A stretch of DNA of 56,060 bases from an uncultured Collinsella sp. (GCA_900545555.1 UQZI01000003.1:1-56060), one strand, 5' to 3'. Shown: positions 40,595 to 49,892, counted from the stretch's first letter. Numbers and translations are program-made. The notes: generated from the letters alone by a model not told the origin.

Positions 40595-42055
40595 ATGTAC
40601 AAGCGCACCAAGATTGTATGCACCATGGGTCCCGCCTGCGATAGCGACGAGACCATCCGCGAGATGATCAAGGCGGGCATGAACGTCGCCCGTTTTAACT
40701 TCTCGCACGGCTCCTACGACGAGCACCACGGTCGCATCGAGCGCGTCCGCCGTATTTCCAAGGAGCTCGGTCTGCCTGTCGGCATCCTGCTCGACACCAA
40801 GGGCCCCGAGGTCCGCACCGGCCTTTTGGTCGATGGCAAGAAGGTTGCCGTCAAGACCGGCGACAAGATCGTCGTCACCGCTCAGCCCACGTCCGAGGAT
40901 TTCCACGGCACCGCTGAGCACATCTCCCTCGACTACCTGGCTCTGCCCTCCGAGGTCGAGAAGGGCTCCCTCATCCTGATCGATGACGGCCTGGTTGCCC
41001 TCGAGGTCGAGTCCGTCGACGGCCAGGACATGACCTGCGTCGTTAAGAACGACGGCCTGATCGGCGAGCGCAAGGGCGTCAACATGCCCAACGTCAACAT
41101 CTCGCTGCCCGCCATCACCGAGCGCGATCGTCAGGACATCCTCTTTGGCCTGACCGAGAACATCGACTACATCGCCGCTTCCTTCATCCGTGACGGCGAG
41201 TCCGTCCGCGGCATCCGCGAGCTTTGCCGCGAGAACGGTGGCGAGCACGTGACGATCTTCCCGAAGATCGAGTGCGCCCTGGGCGTCGAGAACTTCGACG
41301 AGATCCTCGAGGCTTCTGACGGCATCATGGTCGCCCGTGGCGACCTGGGCATCGAGATTAAGCCCGAACTCGTTCCCCACATCCAGAAGGAGATCATCGC
41401 CAAGTGCAATGCGGCTTACAAGCCCGTCATCACCGCTACGCAGATGCTCGACTCCATGCAGCAGAACCCGCGCCCGACGCGCGCCGAGGTTGCCGACGTT
41501 GCTAACGCCATCTACGACGGCACCGACGCCGTTATGCTGTCCGGCGAGTCCGCTGCCGGTAAGTACCCGGTTGAGGCCGTCAAGATGCAGGCCAGCATTG
41601 CTCTCGAGACCGAGAAGTACCTCCCGGCCCACGCTCCGCTCGAGGTTCCGGCCGATGCTCACGGCACCCGCGTTGTCAACAACGTTGTGGGTATGTCCGC
41701 TGTGAACATGGCCACCACCGTTGGCGCCAAGTGCATCACCGTGCCGACGACCACCGGTCGTACCGCTCGCCTGATCTCGCACTTCCGTCCCAACATGCCG
41801 ATCTGCGCGTTCTCCCGCCACGAGTGGGCCGTCCAGCAGATGATCATGTACTGGGGCGTTATCCCGCACCAGGCAGAGATTACCCAGGGCACCGTCAACG
41901 GCACGATCGTCAAGGCGATCGAGACCGCTAAGGAGCTCGGCTACGTCGAGACTGGCGATTTGACCGTCGCTACCGCCGGCGATCCCCGCATGAGCGTCCA
42001 GCTCGAGGACAAGGTCTCCTCGACCAACGTCGCTTACGTCGCTCAGGTGCGCTAA
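40595..42055 (+). CDS. pyk: Pyruvate kinase
   Basis: Final glycolytic ATP-forming step: phosphoenolpyruvate plus ADP to pyruvate plus ATP. 486 residues. N-terminal RTKIVCTMGPACDS, the NFSHG substrate loop, GILLDTKGPEVRTG, LTEKD-like TERDRQD, FPKIECALGVENFDEI and MVARGDLGIEI with the catalytic Lys/Glu are all visible; the allosteric C-terminal domain follows. GATGGAGG precedes the ATG. Codon choice is shifted towards a few C- and T-ending codons compared with neighbours, as expected of a highly expressed gene. A strong terminator follows. Confidence 0.97.
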   Translation: MYKRTKIVCTMGPACDSDETIREMIKAGMNVARFNFSHGSYDEHHGRIERVRRISKELGLPVGILLDTKGPEVRTGLLVDGKKVAVKTGDKIVVTAQPTSEDFHGTAEHISLDYLALPSEVEKGSLILIDDGLVALEVESVDGQDMTCVVKNDGLIGERKGVNMPNVNISLPAITERDRQDILFGLTENIDYIAASFIRDGESVRGIRELCRENGGEHVTIFPKIECALGVENFDEILEASDGIMVARGDLGIEIKPELVPHIQKEIIAKCNAAYKPVITATQMLDSMQQNPRPTRAEVADVANAIYDGTDAVMLSGESAAGKYPVEAVKMQASIALETEKYLPAHAPLEVPADAHGTRVVNNVVGMSAVNMATTVGAKCITVPTTTGRTARLISHFRPNMPICAFSRHEWAVQQMIMYWGVIPHQAEITQGTVNGTIVKAIETAKELGYVETGDLTVATAGDPRMSVQLEDKVSSTNVAYVAQVR

Positions 42056-42083
42056 ATCGCACTTGCAAGCAGATTTGCATTGC

Positions 42084-42120
42084 AAAGGGCCCGGAAGGCT
42101 TTGCCTTCCGGGCCCTTTTT
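42084..42120 (+). terminator. Terminator of pyk
   Basis: AAGGGCCCGGAAGGC and GCCTTCCGGGCCCTT form a perfect 15-bp stem around TTT, followed by a T run, 28 bases past the stop. Confidence 0.93.
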
Positions 42121-42297
42121 CTGTGCCAATGCCGGCACACGGCAAAACACGCACTCATTTCTTTACCAAAAGCGCGAAATCCGCCCTTCGAGGCGAAAAA
42201 ATAAAGTCCCAAGCGCTAAAAGTGTTCGCCCGATGGCAAAACCACACCTTAACCGACGCTGCTAAATCGTTTTAGCAAGAGCCAGATCGACCGCGTT

Positions 42298-42425
42298 TTC
42301 GGAAGTATGCGGCAAATTCCGAGACCTTCGAGCACACCCTGTTTTTTCACAACAAAATGCCTGATAAACTAGGCTCAAAAGCCAGGTCTGCTCACAGGGT
42401 TCAGATTTTGCCGCATACTTCCGAA
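42298..42425. repeat. 128-bp element with 19-bp perfect terminal inverted repeats
   Basis: TTCGGAAGTATGCGGCAAA (42298-42316) recurs inverted at 42407-42425 without a mismatch. The interior is AT-richer than the surroundings, and a promoter-like stretch with CTGATAAACT lies in it. It ends about 52 bases upstream of the nuclease-like gene and could be a MITE-like insertion or an operator/hairpin controlling that gene. No flanking target duplication is clear. Confidence 0.75.
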
Positions 42426-42476
42426 TTGACGCTGGCATCGCACGGTCCAAAAGCACATTTCGACCTGGAGGACGTC

Positions 42477-43550
42477 ATGGACCTGACGCTATGTGGTCAA
42501 TCCGCTTTTTACTATTACCGTATCCCGCCGCAGGTATTAGGCCTTTACCCCGCCATTAGCCTTGGCAATATGGATCGCAGATGTTGCAGCCTCGGAAGTC
42601 ATGCAGTTGTAAAAGACCTGCTTCACGCACCGCTTCACAGGCTTGTATTCACTCGGGCACAATCGGGGTCGCGAAGCCTGTTTAAATCGCACCTCCTGAC
42701 CCAGGAACCGCCTCCTGGGTCGTTTAGGCAGACTGAACATGGGTTTGATGTCACTTCACCGGAGTTCACGCTGCTCAGCCTTGCTACGCAGGTCTCCCGC
42801 AACCAGCTACTCATGGCTTGCTACGAGATGTGCGGCTCCTTTGCAGTGTTTACGCCCTGCAAGCGTACGCAACAGCAACTTGATGAGGCAATGTCACTTA
42901 AGCTCATTCCGCCCGACTGTGGTTGGAAACGCGTTGTCGACACCAAGGGCAATGACACCAATTTGTGGAAACGTGCGCCGCTCCTCAGCGCAGCGGATAT
43001 CGCCGCGTTCGCCAAGCAGGCTGCAGGCCTGCGCGGCGTTAAACAACTGCGCTGGACGGCCGAGCACATGACGGGGCAGACCGCCTCGCCCTTCGAAGTA
43101 CAGACCTCCATGCTTGTTTCGCTCCCCCGCAACGAGGGCGGCATGGGCATCAACATCGCAAACAACGTGCGCATCCCACTCAGCGACGCCGCGCGCTCAC
43201 TGTATGACAAAACCTGCTGCTACGCCGATATCCTCATAGAGAGCAACACCGACAGCATGGGCGTCATTTTGGAATGCCAAGGCCGCTCCGCCCACGATGG
43301 CGAAGCCGCAAGTCTCTCCGATGCCGAGCGCACCACCGCCCTCACCAGCATGGGCTATGACGTTATCCAGATAACCTATGAGCAAATCAAAGACACGAAG
43401 AGCTTTAACAACATCGCCGAACTCATCCATAAAAAGGCGGGGCTCCTCTACATCCCAAAGACCGATCAGGAACGCGCCACCGAAGATGCCCTGCGACGGG
43501 AGCTGTTGGTCAATTGGGATGAACTGCTCTCCGTTAAGCCGGTCGGCTAG
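42477..43550 (+). CDS. PD-(D/E)XK nuclease-like protein of a Coriobacteriia family
   Basis: A 357-residue soluble protein. I recall a large Coriobacteriia family with the same order: an N-terminal part with FYYYRIPPQV, then a PPGSF...VTSPEFTLLSLA block, then a C-terminal nuclease-like domain. That domain carries SPFEVQ (Glu208), CYADILIE (Asp251), LECQGRSAH (Glu266, Gln268, His273) and DAERTTALTSMGYDVIQIT, the pattern of VSR/DUF559-like endonucleases and AbiEi-type proteins. The ATG at 42477 lies behind CTGGAGG; the ORF's 40 upstream codons cross the inverted-repeat element and are rejected. Activity is unproven; defence or genome stress is a guess. Confidence 0.6.
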   Translation: MDLTLCGQSAFYYYRIPPQVLGLYPAISLGNMDRRCCSLGSHAVVKDLLHAPLHRLVFTRAQSGSRSLFKSHLLTQEPPPGSFRQTEHGFDVTSPEFTLLSLATQVSRNQLLMACYEMCGSFAVFTPCKRTQQQLDEAMSLKLIPPDCGWKRVVDTKGNDTNLWKRAPLLSAADIAAFAKQAAGLRGVKQLRWTAEHMTGQTASPFEVQTSMLVSLPRNEGGMGINIANNVRIPLSDAARSLYDKTCCYADILIESNTDSMGVILECQGRSAHDGEAASLSDAERTTALTSMGYDVIQITYEQIKDTKSFNNIAELIHKKAGLLYIPKTDQERATEDALRRELLVNWDELLSVKPVG

Positions 43551-44395
43551 CAGCTAGCAATCAGGGGGACTGCGGGAACGTCAGAAGCAGCAACGCGAGC
43601 CGCAAAGCCTGCCTCGGTTAGTTCGATGACCTCGGTAAACGTTGCATCGAAAAACTCCTCGGTTAGCAGGCGATACGGCGGATGATCGGGCTCGCCGGGG
43701 TTTTCGCGTACAATCTCGTGCATGACACCGATAGTCTTGAGCACATACTCCTTACGGATGGGATACTGCCCAAAACGCGTCGCAGCGGTATACAGGCGAT
43801 CGGTCGCACGCGGAATGGAAACAATGCCCAGCGTCTTTCCAAACCAGTCAAAGTCGCCTTGCTTTTTAATGCGGAACTCCTCGCACGGCTTGCCGCCGTG
43901 TGCTTCCAGATACTGGTTCACACGCGTGTTCCATACCGTGTCGGCTACCAGATGCGACCAGACGCCCAGCGTTAAATCGAGCAGTGACTGCGCCACATCT
44001 TCGGACGCAAGCGAGAACTCACAGGCGCCGGGACCGGCAACCGGCTCGGCATCCTTGTAGCGTTGGGGATAATGCACCCGATTGAGTCGCTCGCGCTCCT
44101 CGGCGATCGAGGTCGCGGCAGCCGGCGTACCAACAGGCGCCCCTTTGAGCAGCGGCGCCACATAGGTATCCCAGAACTCGTGCTCGCGCGGCTTAGGGAT
44201 AGGCTCGGGCTTTGCAAAGTGCGTAATGCGGTACGGGATGGGATCGGCGATGCCAGGGACCATATAGCCCACGAAGATATCCGGAACCACGCAGCCAAAC
44301 AAAAAGGCATTGCGGTCGCGCACGCTATTGGCAAGCGCACCGGTGCGCTCCAGCAAACGCTCCGTCTGAGCGATATGAATGTTCCAGCTTGGCAT
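43547..44395 (-). CDS. Zinc-dependent phospholipase C-like protein
   Basis: A 282-residue protein of the zinc-dependent phospholipase C fold. The N-terminus MPSWNIHIAQ (Trp/His near the N-terminus), FLFGCVVPDI (Asp), THFAKP and GVWSHLVADTVWN with HxxxD are the zinc ligands expected of the family. There is no signal peptide, so it is cytosolic or has another substrate. The start at 44395 behind GGGGGTGG is preferred to the upstream codons. The family includes many Firmicutes and Actinobacteria proteins of unknown substrate. It lies downstream of cbiO by 80 bases and converges on the nuclease-like gene by four bases. Confidence 0.78.
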   Translation of the reverse strand: MPSWNIHIAQTERLLERTGALANSVRDRNAFLFGCVVPDIFVGYMVPGIADPIPYRITHFAKPEPIPKPREHEFWDTYVAPLLKGAPVGTPAAATSIAEERERLNRVHYPQRYKDAEPVAGPGACEFSLASEDVAQSLLDLTLGVWSHLVADTVWNTRVNQYLEAHGGKPCEEFRIKKQGDFDWFGKTLGIVSIPRATDRLYTAATRFGQYPIRKEYVLKTIGVMHEIVRENPGEPDHPPYRLLTEEFFDATFTEVIELTEAGFAARVAASDVPAVPLIASC

Positions 44396-44474
44396 AGCCA
44401 CCCCCATAAAAACCTGGATAACTATACCATCACGGCAAAGCCGCGCGGGCGGCTACGCACGCTCTACGCAGCAA

Positions 44475-45245
44475 CTAGTCCGTAGCACCGCTTTCGGTTC
44501 CATACGACGGCGAAGGCGCCTCGACCACATGGTGATATCGATCGATATAGATGGCGCGGGCACCCAGGCGCCGCACCAAATCTTGATGATGCGTGCTCAT
44601 CAAGACCGTCTTGCCGGCAGCAACATAGGCCAGAAGAAAGTTGACCACGATGTCGCATGAATCCTCGTCGAGCCCATTGGTAGGCTCGTCGAGGACCAAG
44701 ATATCCGGGTTCATCGACACGACTGCCGCCAGCGCCACACGCTTCTTTTGCCCGCCCGAAAGCTGATAGGGCGAGGCATCGACCAGATCGGCAACCTGGA
44801 ACAGCCCCATGGCATCGTGCACGCGGCGCTCGAGCTCGTCTGCCGGCAGCCCCATTTGAGCCGGGCCAAACGCGACCTCCTCGCCGACTGTGGCGCAAAA
44901 GAGCTGCGCATCGGCGTTTTGGAACACAAAGCCCACGCGCTGATGGAACCGCTGGGCCGTCGCGGAATCCTTGAGATATGCCGCATCGACCGCATGCCCG
45001 TCGAACAGGTACGCACCCGCGTCCGCAAGCTCAAGGCCGTTGATAAGACGCATGATCGTCGTCTTGCCGCAGCCGTTAGGACCAAGCAGAGCAACGAGCT
45101 CCCCACGGTCCACCTGCAGCGAAACGCCATCGACCACCGTATGACCCGCATAGGAAAACACCACGTCGCGAAACTCGATGAGCGGCGTGACCTCGGCGCC
45201 GGCAGCACCGCTCGCACCCATCGCGTTATTCGTATCGTTTGCCAA
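44475..45245 (-). CDS. cbiO: ECF transporter ATP-binding protein CbiO
   Basis: ATPase of a group I energy-coupling-factor metal importer, 256 residues. Walker A GPNGCGKTT, Q-loop FQNADAQLF (CbiO-typical), signature LSGGQKKR, Walker B ILVLDEPTNGLD and the His switch MSTHHQD are present. The N-terminal 20 residues are non-conserved. It is the last gene of the cbiMN-cbiQ-cbiO unit, 44 bases after cbiQ. Confidence 0.93.
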   Translation of the reverse strand: MANDTNNAMGASGAAGAEVTPLIEFRDVVFSYAGHTVVDGVSLQVDRGELVALLGPNGCGKTTIMRLINGLELADAGAYLFDGHAVDAAYLKDSATAQRFHQRVGFVFQNADAQLFCATVGEEVAFGPAQMGLPADELERRVHDAMGLFQVADLVDASPYQLSGGQKKRVALAAVVSMNPDILVLDEPTNGLDEDSCDIVVNFLLAYVAAGKTVLMSTHHQDLVRRLGARAIYIDRYHHVVEAPSPSYGTESGATD

Positions 45246-45289
45246 AACGCCGCCCTTCCCTACTCACATCGACAGTTCGACCGTCCGCG

Positions 45290-46132
45290 CTACAACACCG
45301 CGCACAACACGACGAGCAACGCCACAACGGCCGCATAAACGGCATCGCGCCAGCCAAAGCCGCTCCGTGCGGGCGCCGGATACACGCCGGCGAAGCCGCG
45401 GCACAGCATGGCCTCGTCCATCGCGCGGCTGCATTCCATCGCCTTGATAAACGTCATGCCCATGATACCCGCCAGCGAGTCGGTGCGCGAAAAACCCGCA
45501 GGCGCGGAACCGACGCTGCGCAGCATGACCGATTCGCACAGATCGTGCGCCGTGCGTCCCAGCACCTCAATATGCTTGAGCGCCATATCAAACGTAAAGA
45601 TAACTTCGTCGGGCAGATGCAGCATTTTGAGCGCCGCCGACATGCGGCTCCAGGTAAGCGTCCACGAAACGCCCAGTACCAGCGACACATTAATGAAGGT
45701 CTTGAGCGCGATCTTGAGCATGGCGCCCGTGGCAGACGCGCCCAGCAGCAGGGCAGGCAGTGCCAGAACCGCCGCAAGTCCCGTGGCGCCAAGCGCCGGT
45801 ACAAAGGTCGCACGCAGCCCGCGTGCGGGGCGCACCGCGACCAGCGCCAACGCGATAGCCGCCATCAACATGAGGTACAGCGGGCTTTGCGTCAGACACA
45901 CGCACAGGACGCAGACGAACATCCCCACCAGGCGCACCGGAGCCGAAACGCAAGAAAGGGCGCGGTCGACCATCGACCCGCCCTCATGCGCGCCTCCACC
46001 CAGGCGAACCCGCTCAAGCAGGCTCGCCAGATGCAGGACATTCTTTTGCATCACACGATGTCGAGCTCCCGCGGGCTCGTATCGCTCCTCGGCCGCAAGC
46101 CAGCTAGGCAGCTCGGCTATTGCCATGAGCAC
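45290..46132 (-). CDS. cbiQ: ECF transporter transmembrane protein CbiQ
   Basis: Membrane coupling subunit of the metal importer, 280 residues with about five helices. It has the coupling-helix motifs of the family (SRMSAALKMLHLPDEVIFTF and ALKHIEVLGRTAHDL, A-R-G type), and the C-terminal RGFAG signature. The start overlaps the cbiMN stop by 29 bases, with M1 or M3 both possible. It links the substrate unit CbiMN to the ATPase CbiO. Confidence 0.9.
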   Translation of the reverse strand: MLMAIAELPSWLAAEERYEPAGARHRVMQKNVLHLASLLERVRLGGGAHEGGSMVDRALSCVSAPVRLVGMFVCVLCVCLTQSPLYLMLMAAIALALVAVRPARGLRATFVPALGATGLAAVLALPALLLGASATGAMLKIALKTFINVSLVLGVSWTLTWSRMSAALKMLHLPDEVIFTFDMALKHIEVLGRTAHDLCESVMLRSVGSAPAGFSRTDSLAGIMGMTFIKAMECSRAMDEAMLCRGFAGVYPAPARSGFGWRDAVYAAVVALLVVLCAVL

Positions 46133-47189
46133 CGCTTTCCTTGACCGTAAGCGAGATCAGGCGGAATGCGATGGTGAGCACCGCCACGCCAATCACACCG
46201 GACAGGATATACATGGCAGCCTGCCCGGCAAAGCCAAGACCCTGCTCCTCGGAATAGGCCTGCAGATAATCGCCCGTGGGCAGGGCGTCGGCAAAGGTCG
46301 GGGTATCGAGGCCGACCGAAGCCTGCAGGCTGTCGTCGCCAGCCTCCTGAACGGCGGTCGCGGCGCCCTCGGCGTCCCACTCACCCCAGGCGTCACCCGT
46401 AGCCAGCAGGCCCAGCGGCGTGGCCACGACAAGCACGGCAACCAAGATGAGGGTGGGGACCAGCGAGGTCTTCTTGGCAGCAACGCCCTCGGCGGTAAGC
46501 TGACCATAGGCGGCCTCGGGGCCGACGATAACGCCCGGCGCCGTCTTCTTAATGAAACCGTAGATCGCGGCCGTCGCCACGCCCTCGATCACGCCGGCAA
46601 CCAACATATGCGGGATCAACATGGCAGGAATAGCCACGGACAGCGGGAAGGGGCAGTACAGCGGCGCGCCCGAAGCGTTGGTAAAGAGCATCGGCTGAAT
46701 ACCAAACTCGATTGCCGCGCACAGGGCCGCCAGGCACAGGCCGACCCAACCGCTCACAATGGCAGAAACCGAGGTGCCCCAGCTCTTGTCGTGCAGACGG
46801 CTGTTGAGCGCACGGAACACGACAGCAGCGACAAACGGCAGCACAAAGGCCATGTTAAAGCAGTTGGCACCAAACGACAGAACGCCGCCGTCGCCAAACA
46901 GCAGCGCCTGCAGCGCCAGCGCGACCGAGACAGCGATAGCCGCGGCCTCGGGGCCCAGCAGCAGCGCGATGAGCGCGCCGCCAACGGCGTGACCAGTGGT
47001 GCCGCCGGGCAGCGGCACGTTGAACATCATGAGCAAAAAGGAGAACGCGGCGCAAATGCCCAAGAACGCCATATGCTCGCGATCGAGCGTGGCGCGCACC
47101 TTTTTGATGCAGTGAACCCATACGGGCACCATCGCCACCGCCATAACGGCATCGGTCTGCGGGGACAGGTAGTTATCTGGAATGTGCAT
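46104..47189 (-). CDS. Fused CbiM-CbiN (NikMN-type) nickel/cobalt substrate-binding membrane protein
   Basis: A 361-residue substrate component. The N-terminal MHIPDNYLSP is the metal-binding start in which Met1-His2 coordinate Ni or Co, so the start codon is fixed. Helices follow with VPLPGGTTGHAVGGAL. The C-terminal third (after VPTLILVAVLVVATPLGLLA) matches the PDGLE/CbiN module (WGEWDAEGA, then TPTFADALPTGDYLQAYSE), so CbiM and CbiN are joined. A NikR-like palindrome upstream favours nickel; cobalt cannot be excluded. GGGAGG precedes the start. Confidence 0.9.
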   Translation of the reverse strand: MHIPDNYLSPQTDAVMAVAMVPVWVHCIKKVRATLDREHMAFLGICAAFSFLLMMFNVPLPGGTTGHAVGGALIALLLGPEAAAIAVSVALALQALLFGDGGVLSFGANCFNMAFVLPFVAAVVFRALNSRLHDKSWGTSVSAIVSGWVGLCLAALCAAIEFGIQPMLFTNASGAPLYCPFPLSVAIPAMLIPHMLVAGVIEGVATAAIYGFIKKTAPGVIVGPEAAYGQLTAEGVAAKKTSLVPTLILVAVLVVATPLGLLATGDAWGEWDAEGAATAVQEAGDDSLQASVGLDTPTFADALPTGDYLQAYSEEQGLGFAGQAAMYILSGVIGVAVLTIAFRLISLTVKESGAHGNSRAA

Positions 47190-47243
47190 AGCGCCTCCCG
47201 GTTGTCGGCACGCGATCGCAGCGCCGTTTGAATCACCTTGCCA

Positions 47244-47271
47244 GTGTTACGTATTGCTAGGTTCGTAACAC
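47244..47271. promoter_or_regulatory. NikR-like 28-bp palindrome before the nickel/cobalt importer
   Basis: GTGTTAC (47244-47250) and GTAACAC (47265-47271) are perfect inverted halves separated by 14 bases, 28 bp overall. E. coli NikR sites (GTATGA-N16-TCATAC) have the same span, and related GTGTTAC/GTAACAC halves are known to me from other NikR groups. The site lies 55 bases upstream of the cbiMN start. Confidence 0.55.
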
Positions 47272-47355
47272 GCCGTCGGCTATCATAGCAAACGGCGCAC
47301 TGCCAACAAAGCAGTGCGCCGTTTTGCAATACATTCGTCACAGACGCAAGCGATC

Positions 47356-49809
47356 CTAGCCGCGAACCTCGCCGTTTACGCCCTTGCACACCTTGGTGAC
47401 GATCTTCTGGTGCGCCTTCTCGACCTCTTCGCTGGTAAGCGTGTGGTCGTCGGAACGATACGTAAGCGCGAAGGCCATGGACTTTTTGCCCACACCCACG
47501 CGGACCGGATCGCGGTAGACGTCGAACAGGCGCACGCCCTCGAGCAGCTTGCCGCCGGCGCTGGTAATACGGCGCTCAAGATCCTCGCAGGTCACAGCGT
47601 TGTCGACCACGATAGCAAGGTCGTGCTCAACGGCAGGGTACTGCGAGAACTCGCGGTAGTTCTCCTGATTGCGGGCGCCCTTGATCAGCTTGTCCAGATC
47701 GAGCTCAAAGGCAACGACGACCTCGTCGATGCCCATCGCTTCGCGCGCCTCGGGGTGGATCTCGCCGACCCAGCCCAGCACGGTGCCGCCGGACAGAACC
47801 TCGGCCGCACGACCCGGCTGCAAGAAGGCGTAGCCCTCGCCCTCGGCGGGACGGAAGCGAACCTTCTCGATGCGCAGTTGGGCGAGCAGCTCCTCGACAA
47901 TGCCCTTACCAAAGAAGAAGCGCAGCTTGCGGTACTTCATGTTCCAGGACTGCTCGCTCCACTGGCCCGAGAGCACACCCGCCACGGATTTGGTCTCCTT
48001 GGGCAGGCTGGCGTTCTCGCGACCGTGGAACAGGCTGCCGACCTCGTACAGGTGCACGTTGGGCGTGCCGTGGGCCTCGTTATAGGCCACGGATTGCAGC
48101 AGGCCCGGCAGCAGCGAGCGGCGCATCTCGGTCTGCTCGGCTACCAGCGGGTTCATGAGCACCACGGGGCAGCCGCGACCCTCGGTGGACATACCGATCT
48201 TCTCCAGGTCGCCCGGGGCGGCAAAGCCAAAAGTCGTGGTCTCGTTGAGGCCACAGGCGCGCAGGATCTCGCCGACCTTGCGGGTGAGCTTCTGCTCGCG
48301 GGTCAGGCCGCCGATGTGGTTCTTGGCAGCCGGGATGGTCGCCGTCACACGGCCCATGCCCCACAGGCGCAGGACCTCCTCGATCAGGTCGATCTCGCGC
48401 GGCAGGTCGGGACGGAAGCTCGGCGGGGTGACCATGAAGTCATCGCCGTCGCGCTCGACGGTGCAGCCCAGGCGGGTGAGCGAACGCTCGATAAACTCGG
48501 GCTCGATGTCGGCACCGCAGATGGCATGCACGCGGGCCAGGCGCAGCTTGATGCTGTCGATAGTCTTGGGCGCAGGGAAAACGTCGACATAGCCGGGAGC
48601 AACCTCGCCGCCGGCGATCTCCTCGATGAGCGCGCAGGTAACGTTGGCGACGTCCACGCAGCCGGTCTCGTCAACCTGGCGCTCAAAGCGAATGGAGGCG
48701 TCGGAGATCAGCGACAGGTCGCGGCTGGTGTGCGAGGTGCGACCGGCGTTGAAGCAGGCGCTCTCGACCATCACGTCGACGGTGTCGTCCTCGATCTCGG
48801 AATCCATGCCGCCCATAACGCCGGCCAGAGCCACAGGGCGCTCGCCGTCGGTGATAAGGCCCATGCCGGCGTCAAGCGTGCGCTCCTCGCCGTCGAGCGT
48901 CGTGAACTTCTCATCCTGCTGGGCGGCGCGGACCACCACGCGACGGCGGCCATCGCGCTCGGCAAAGGTGTCCAGGTCAAAGGCGTGCAGCGGCTGACCG
49001 GTGAGCATCATCACGTAGTTGGTGATGTCGACGATGTTGTTATGCGGGCGCACGCCCAGGGCGTTGAGGCGCTTGACCATCCAGTCGGGCGAGGGTCCGA
49101 CCTTCACGTTGCGCACAATGCGGGCGACATAGCGGTCGCACAGGCCCTCGTCGGCGATCTCGACCGAAAGCTCATCGTCGGTCGCGCGGCCGGTCTCGGC
49201 CTTGATGGCGGGCAGCTCAACGTGGAAATCGCGGTCGAAGATGGCACCGGTCTCGCGGGCCATGCCGATCATAGACAGGCAGTCGGGGCGGTTGGGCGTA
49301 ATCTCGCAGTCGAGCACGGTGTCGCTCGAGCCCACGTACTCGGCAAACGGCATGCCGCAGGGCGTGTCCTCGGGCAGGATCATGATGCCGGAGTGGTCGC
49401 CACCCAGGCCGAGCTCGCGCGCGGAGCAGTTCATGCCCATGGACACGACGCCGCGAAGCTTGCTCTTCTTGATCTTGACGTCACCGGGCAGGACAGCGCC
49501 GATCATGGCCGTGACGATGTGGTCGCCAGCCTCGAAGTTCTGCGCGCCGCAGACGATCTGCAGCGGGGCGGGGTTGCCGTCGGCGTCGAGGTTCTTGTCG
49601 CCCACGTCGACCGAGCACACATACATGTGGTCGCTATCGGGGTGCGGGGTCTTAGTGAGCACCTTGGCGGTCACCACGTGGTCGAAGGACTCGCCCACGG
49701 TGTCAATCGCCTCGACCTCGGTGCCGGTACGGATATATTCGTCCGAAAGAGTCTTGGGATCCTCCGGAATATCGATCATGGTCTTGAGCCAGTCGTAAGA
49801 AACACGCAT
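47356..49809 (-). CDS. pheT: Phenylalanyl-tRNA synthetase beta subunit
   Basis: An 817-residue editing and tRNA-binding subunit of the PheRS tetramer. The N-terminal tRNA-binding (EMAP-like) domain (VVTAKVLTKTPHPDSDHMYV, then GAQNFEAGDHIVTAMIGAVL) is followed by the B3/B4 editing region, B5 (GLTREQKLTRKVGEILR side), the pseudo-synthetase core and the C-terminal FDX-ACB anticodon-binding domain (EFSQYPAVEHDLAIVVD). It lies 184 bases after pheS, an unusually long spacer that contains a hairpin. AAAGGAG precedes the ATG. Confidence 0.97.
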   Translation of the reverse strand: MRVSYDWLKTMIDIPEDPKTLSDEYIRTGTEVEAIDTVGESFDHVVTAKVLTKTPHPDSDHMYVCSVDVGDKNLDADGNPAPLQIVCGAQNFEAGDHIVTAMIGAVLPGDVKIKKSKLRGVVSMGMNCSARELGLGGDHSGIMILPEDTPCGMPFAEYVGSSDTVLDCEITPNRPDCLSMIGMARETGAIFDRDFHVELPAIKAETGRATDDELSVEIADEGLCDRYVARIVRNVKVGPSPDWMVKRLNALGVRPHNNIVDITNYVMMLTGQPLHAFDLDTFAERDGRRRVVVRAAQQDEKFTTLDGEERTLDAGMGLITDGERPVALAGVMGGMDSEIEDDTVDVMVESACFNAGRTSHTSRDLSLISDASIRFERQVDETGCVDVANVTCALIEEIAGGEVAPGYVDVFPAPKTIDSIKLRLARVHAICGADIEPEFIERSLTRLGCTVERDGDDFMVTPPSFRPDLPREIDLIEEVLRLWGMGRVTATIPAAKNHIGGLTREQKLTRKVGEILRACGLNETTTFGFAAPGDLEKIGMSTEGRGCPVVLMNPLVAEQTEMRRSLLPGLLQSVAYNEAHGTPNVHLYEVGSLFHGRENASLPKETKSVAGVLSGQWSEQSWNMKYRKLRFFFGKGIVEELLAQLRIEKVRFRPAEGEGYAFLQPGRAAEVLSGGTVLGWVGEIHPEAREAMGIDEVVVAFELDLDKLIKGARNQENYREFSQYPAVEHDLAIVVDNAVTCEDLERRITSAGGKLLEGVRLFDVYRDPVRVGVGKKSMAFALTYRSDDHTLTSEEVEKAHQKIVTKVCKGVNGEVRG

Positions 49810-49892
49810 CTAGCTCTCCTTTCATACTGAAAGCCTGCAAAGAAATGCAGGTGGAAACTTCAACTTTGTGAACATTCCTTACAAAGCGAGGG

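Noticed and set aside
40556..42154. A 532-residue minus-strand ORF opposite pyk
   Set aside because: Pyk is certain and its strong codon bias leaves the antisense frame open; the reverse translation is compositionally biased.
47314..49830. An 838-residue plus-strand ORF opposite pheT
   Set aside because: It is an antisense shadow of a long GC-rich gene, low-complexity and rich in Val, Leu, His and Gly; pheT on the minus strand is unambiguous.
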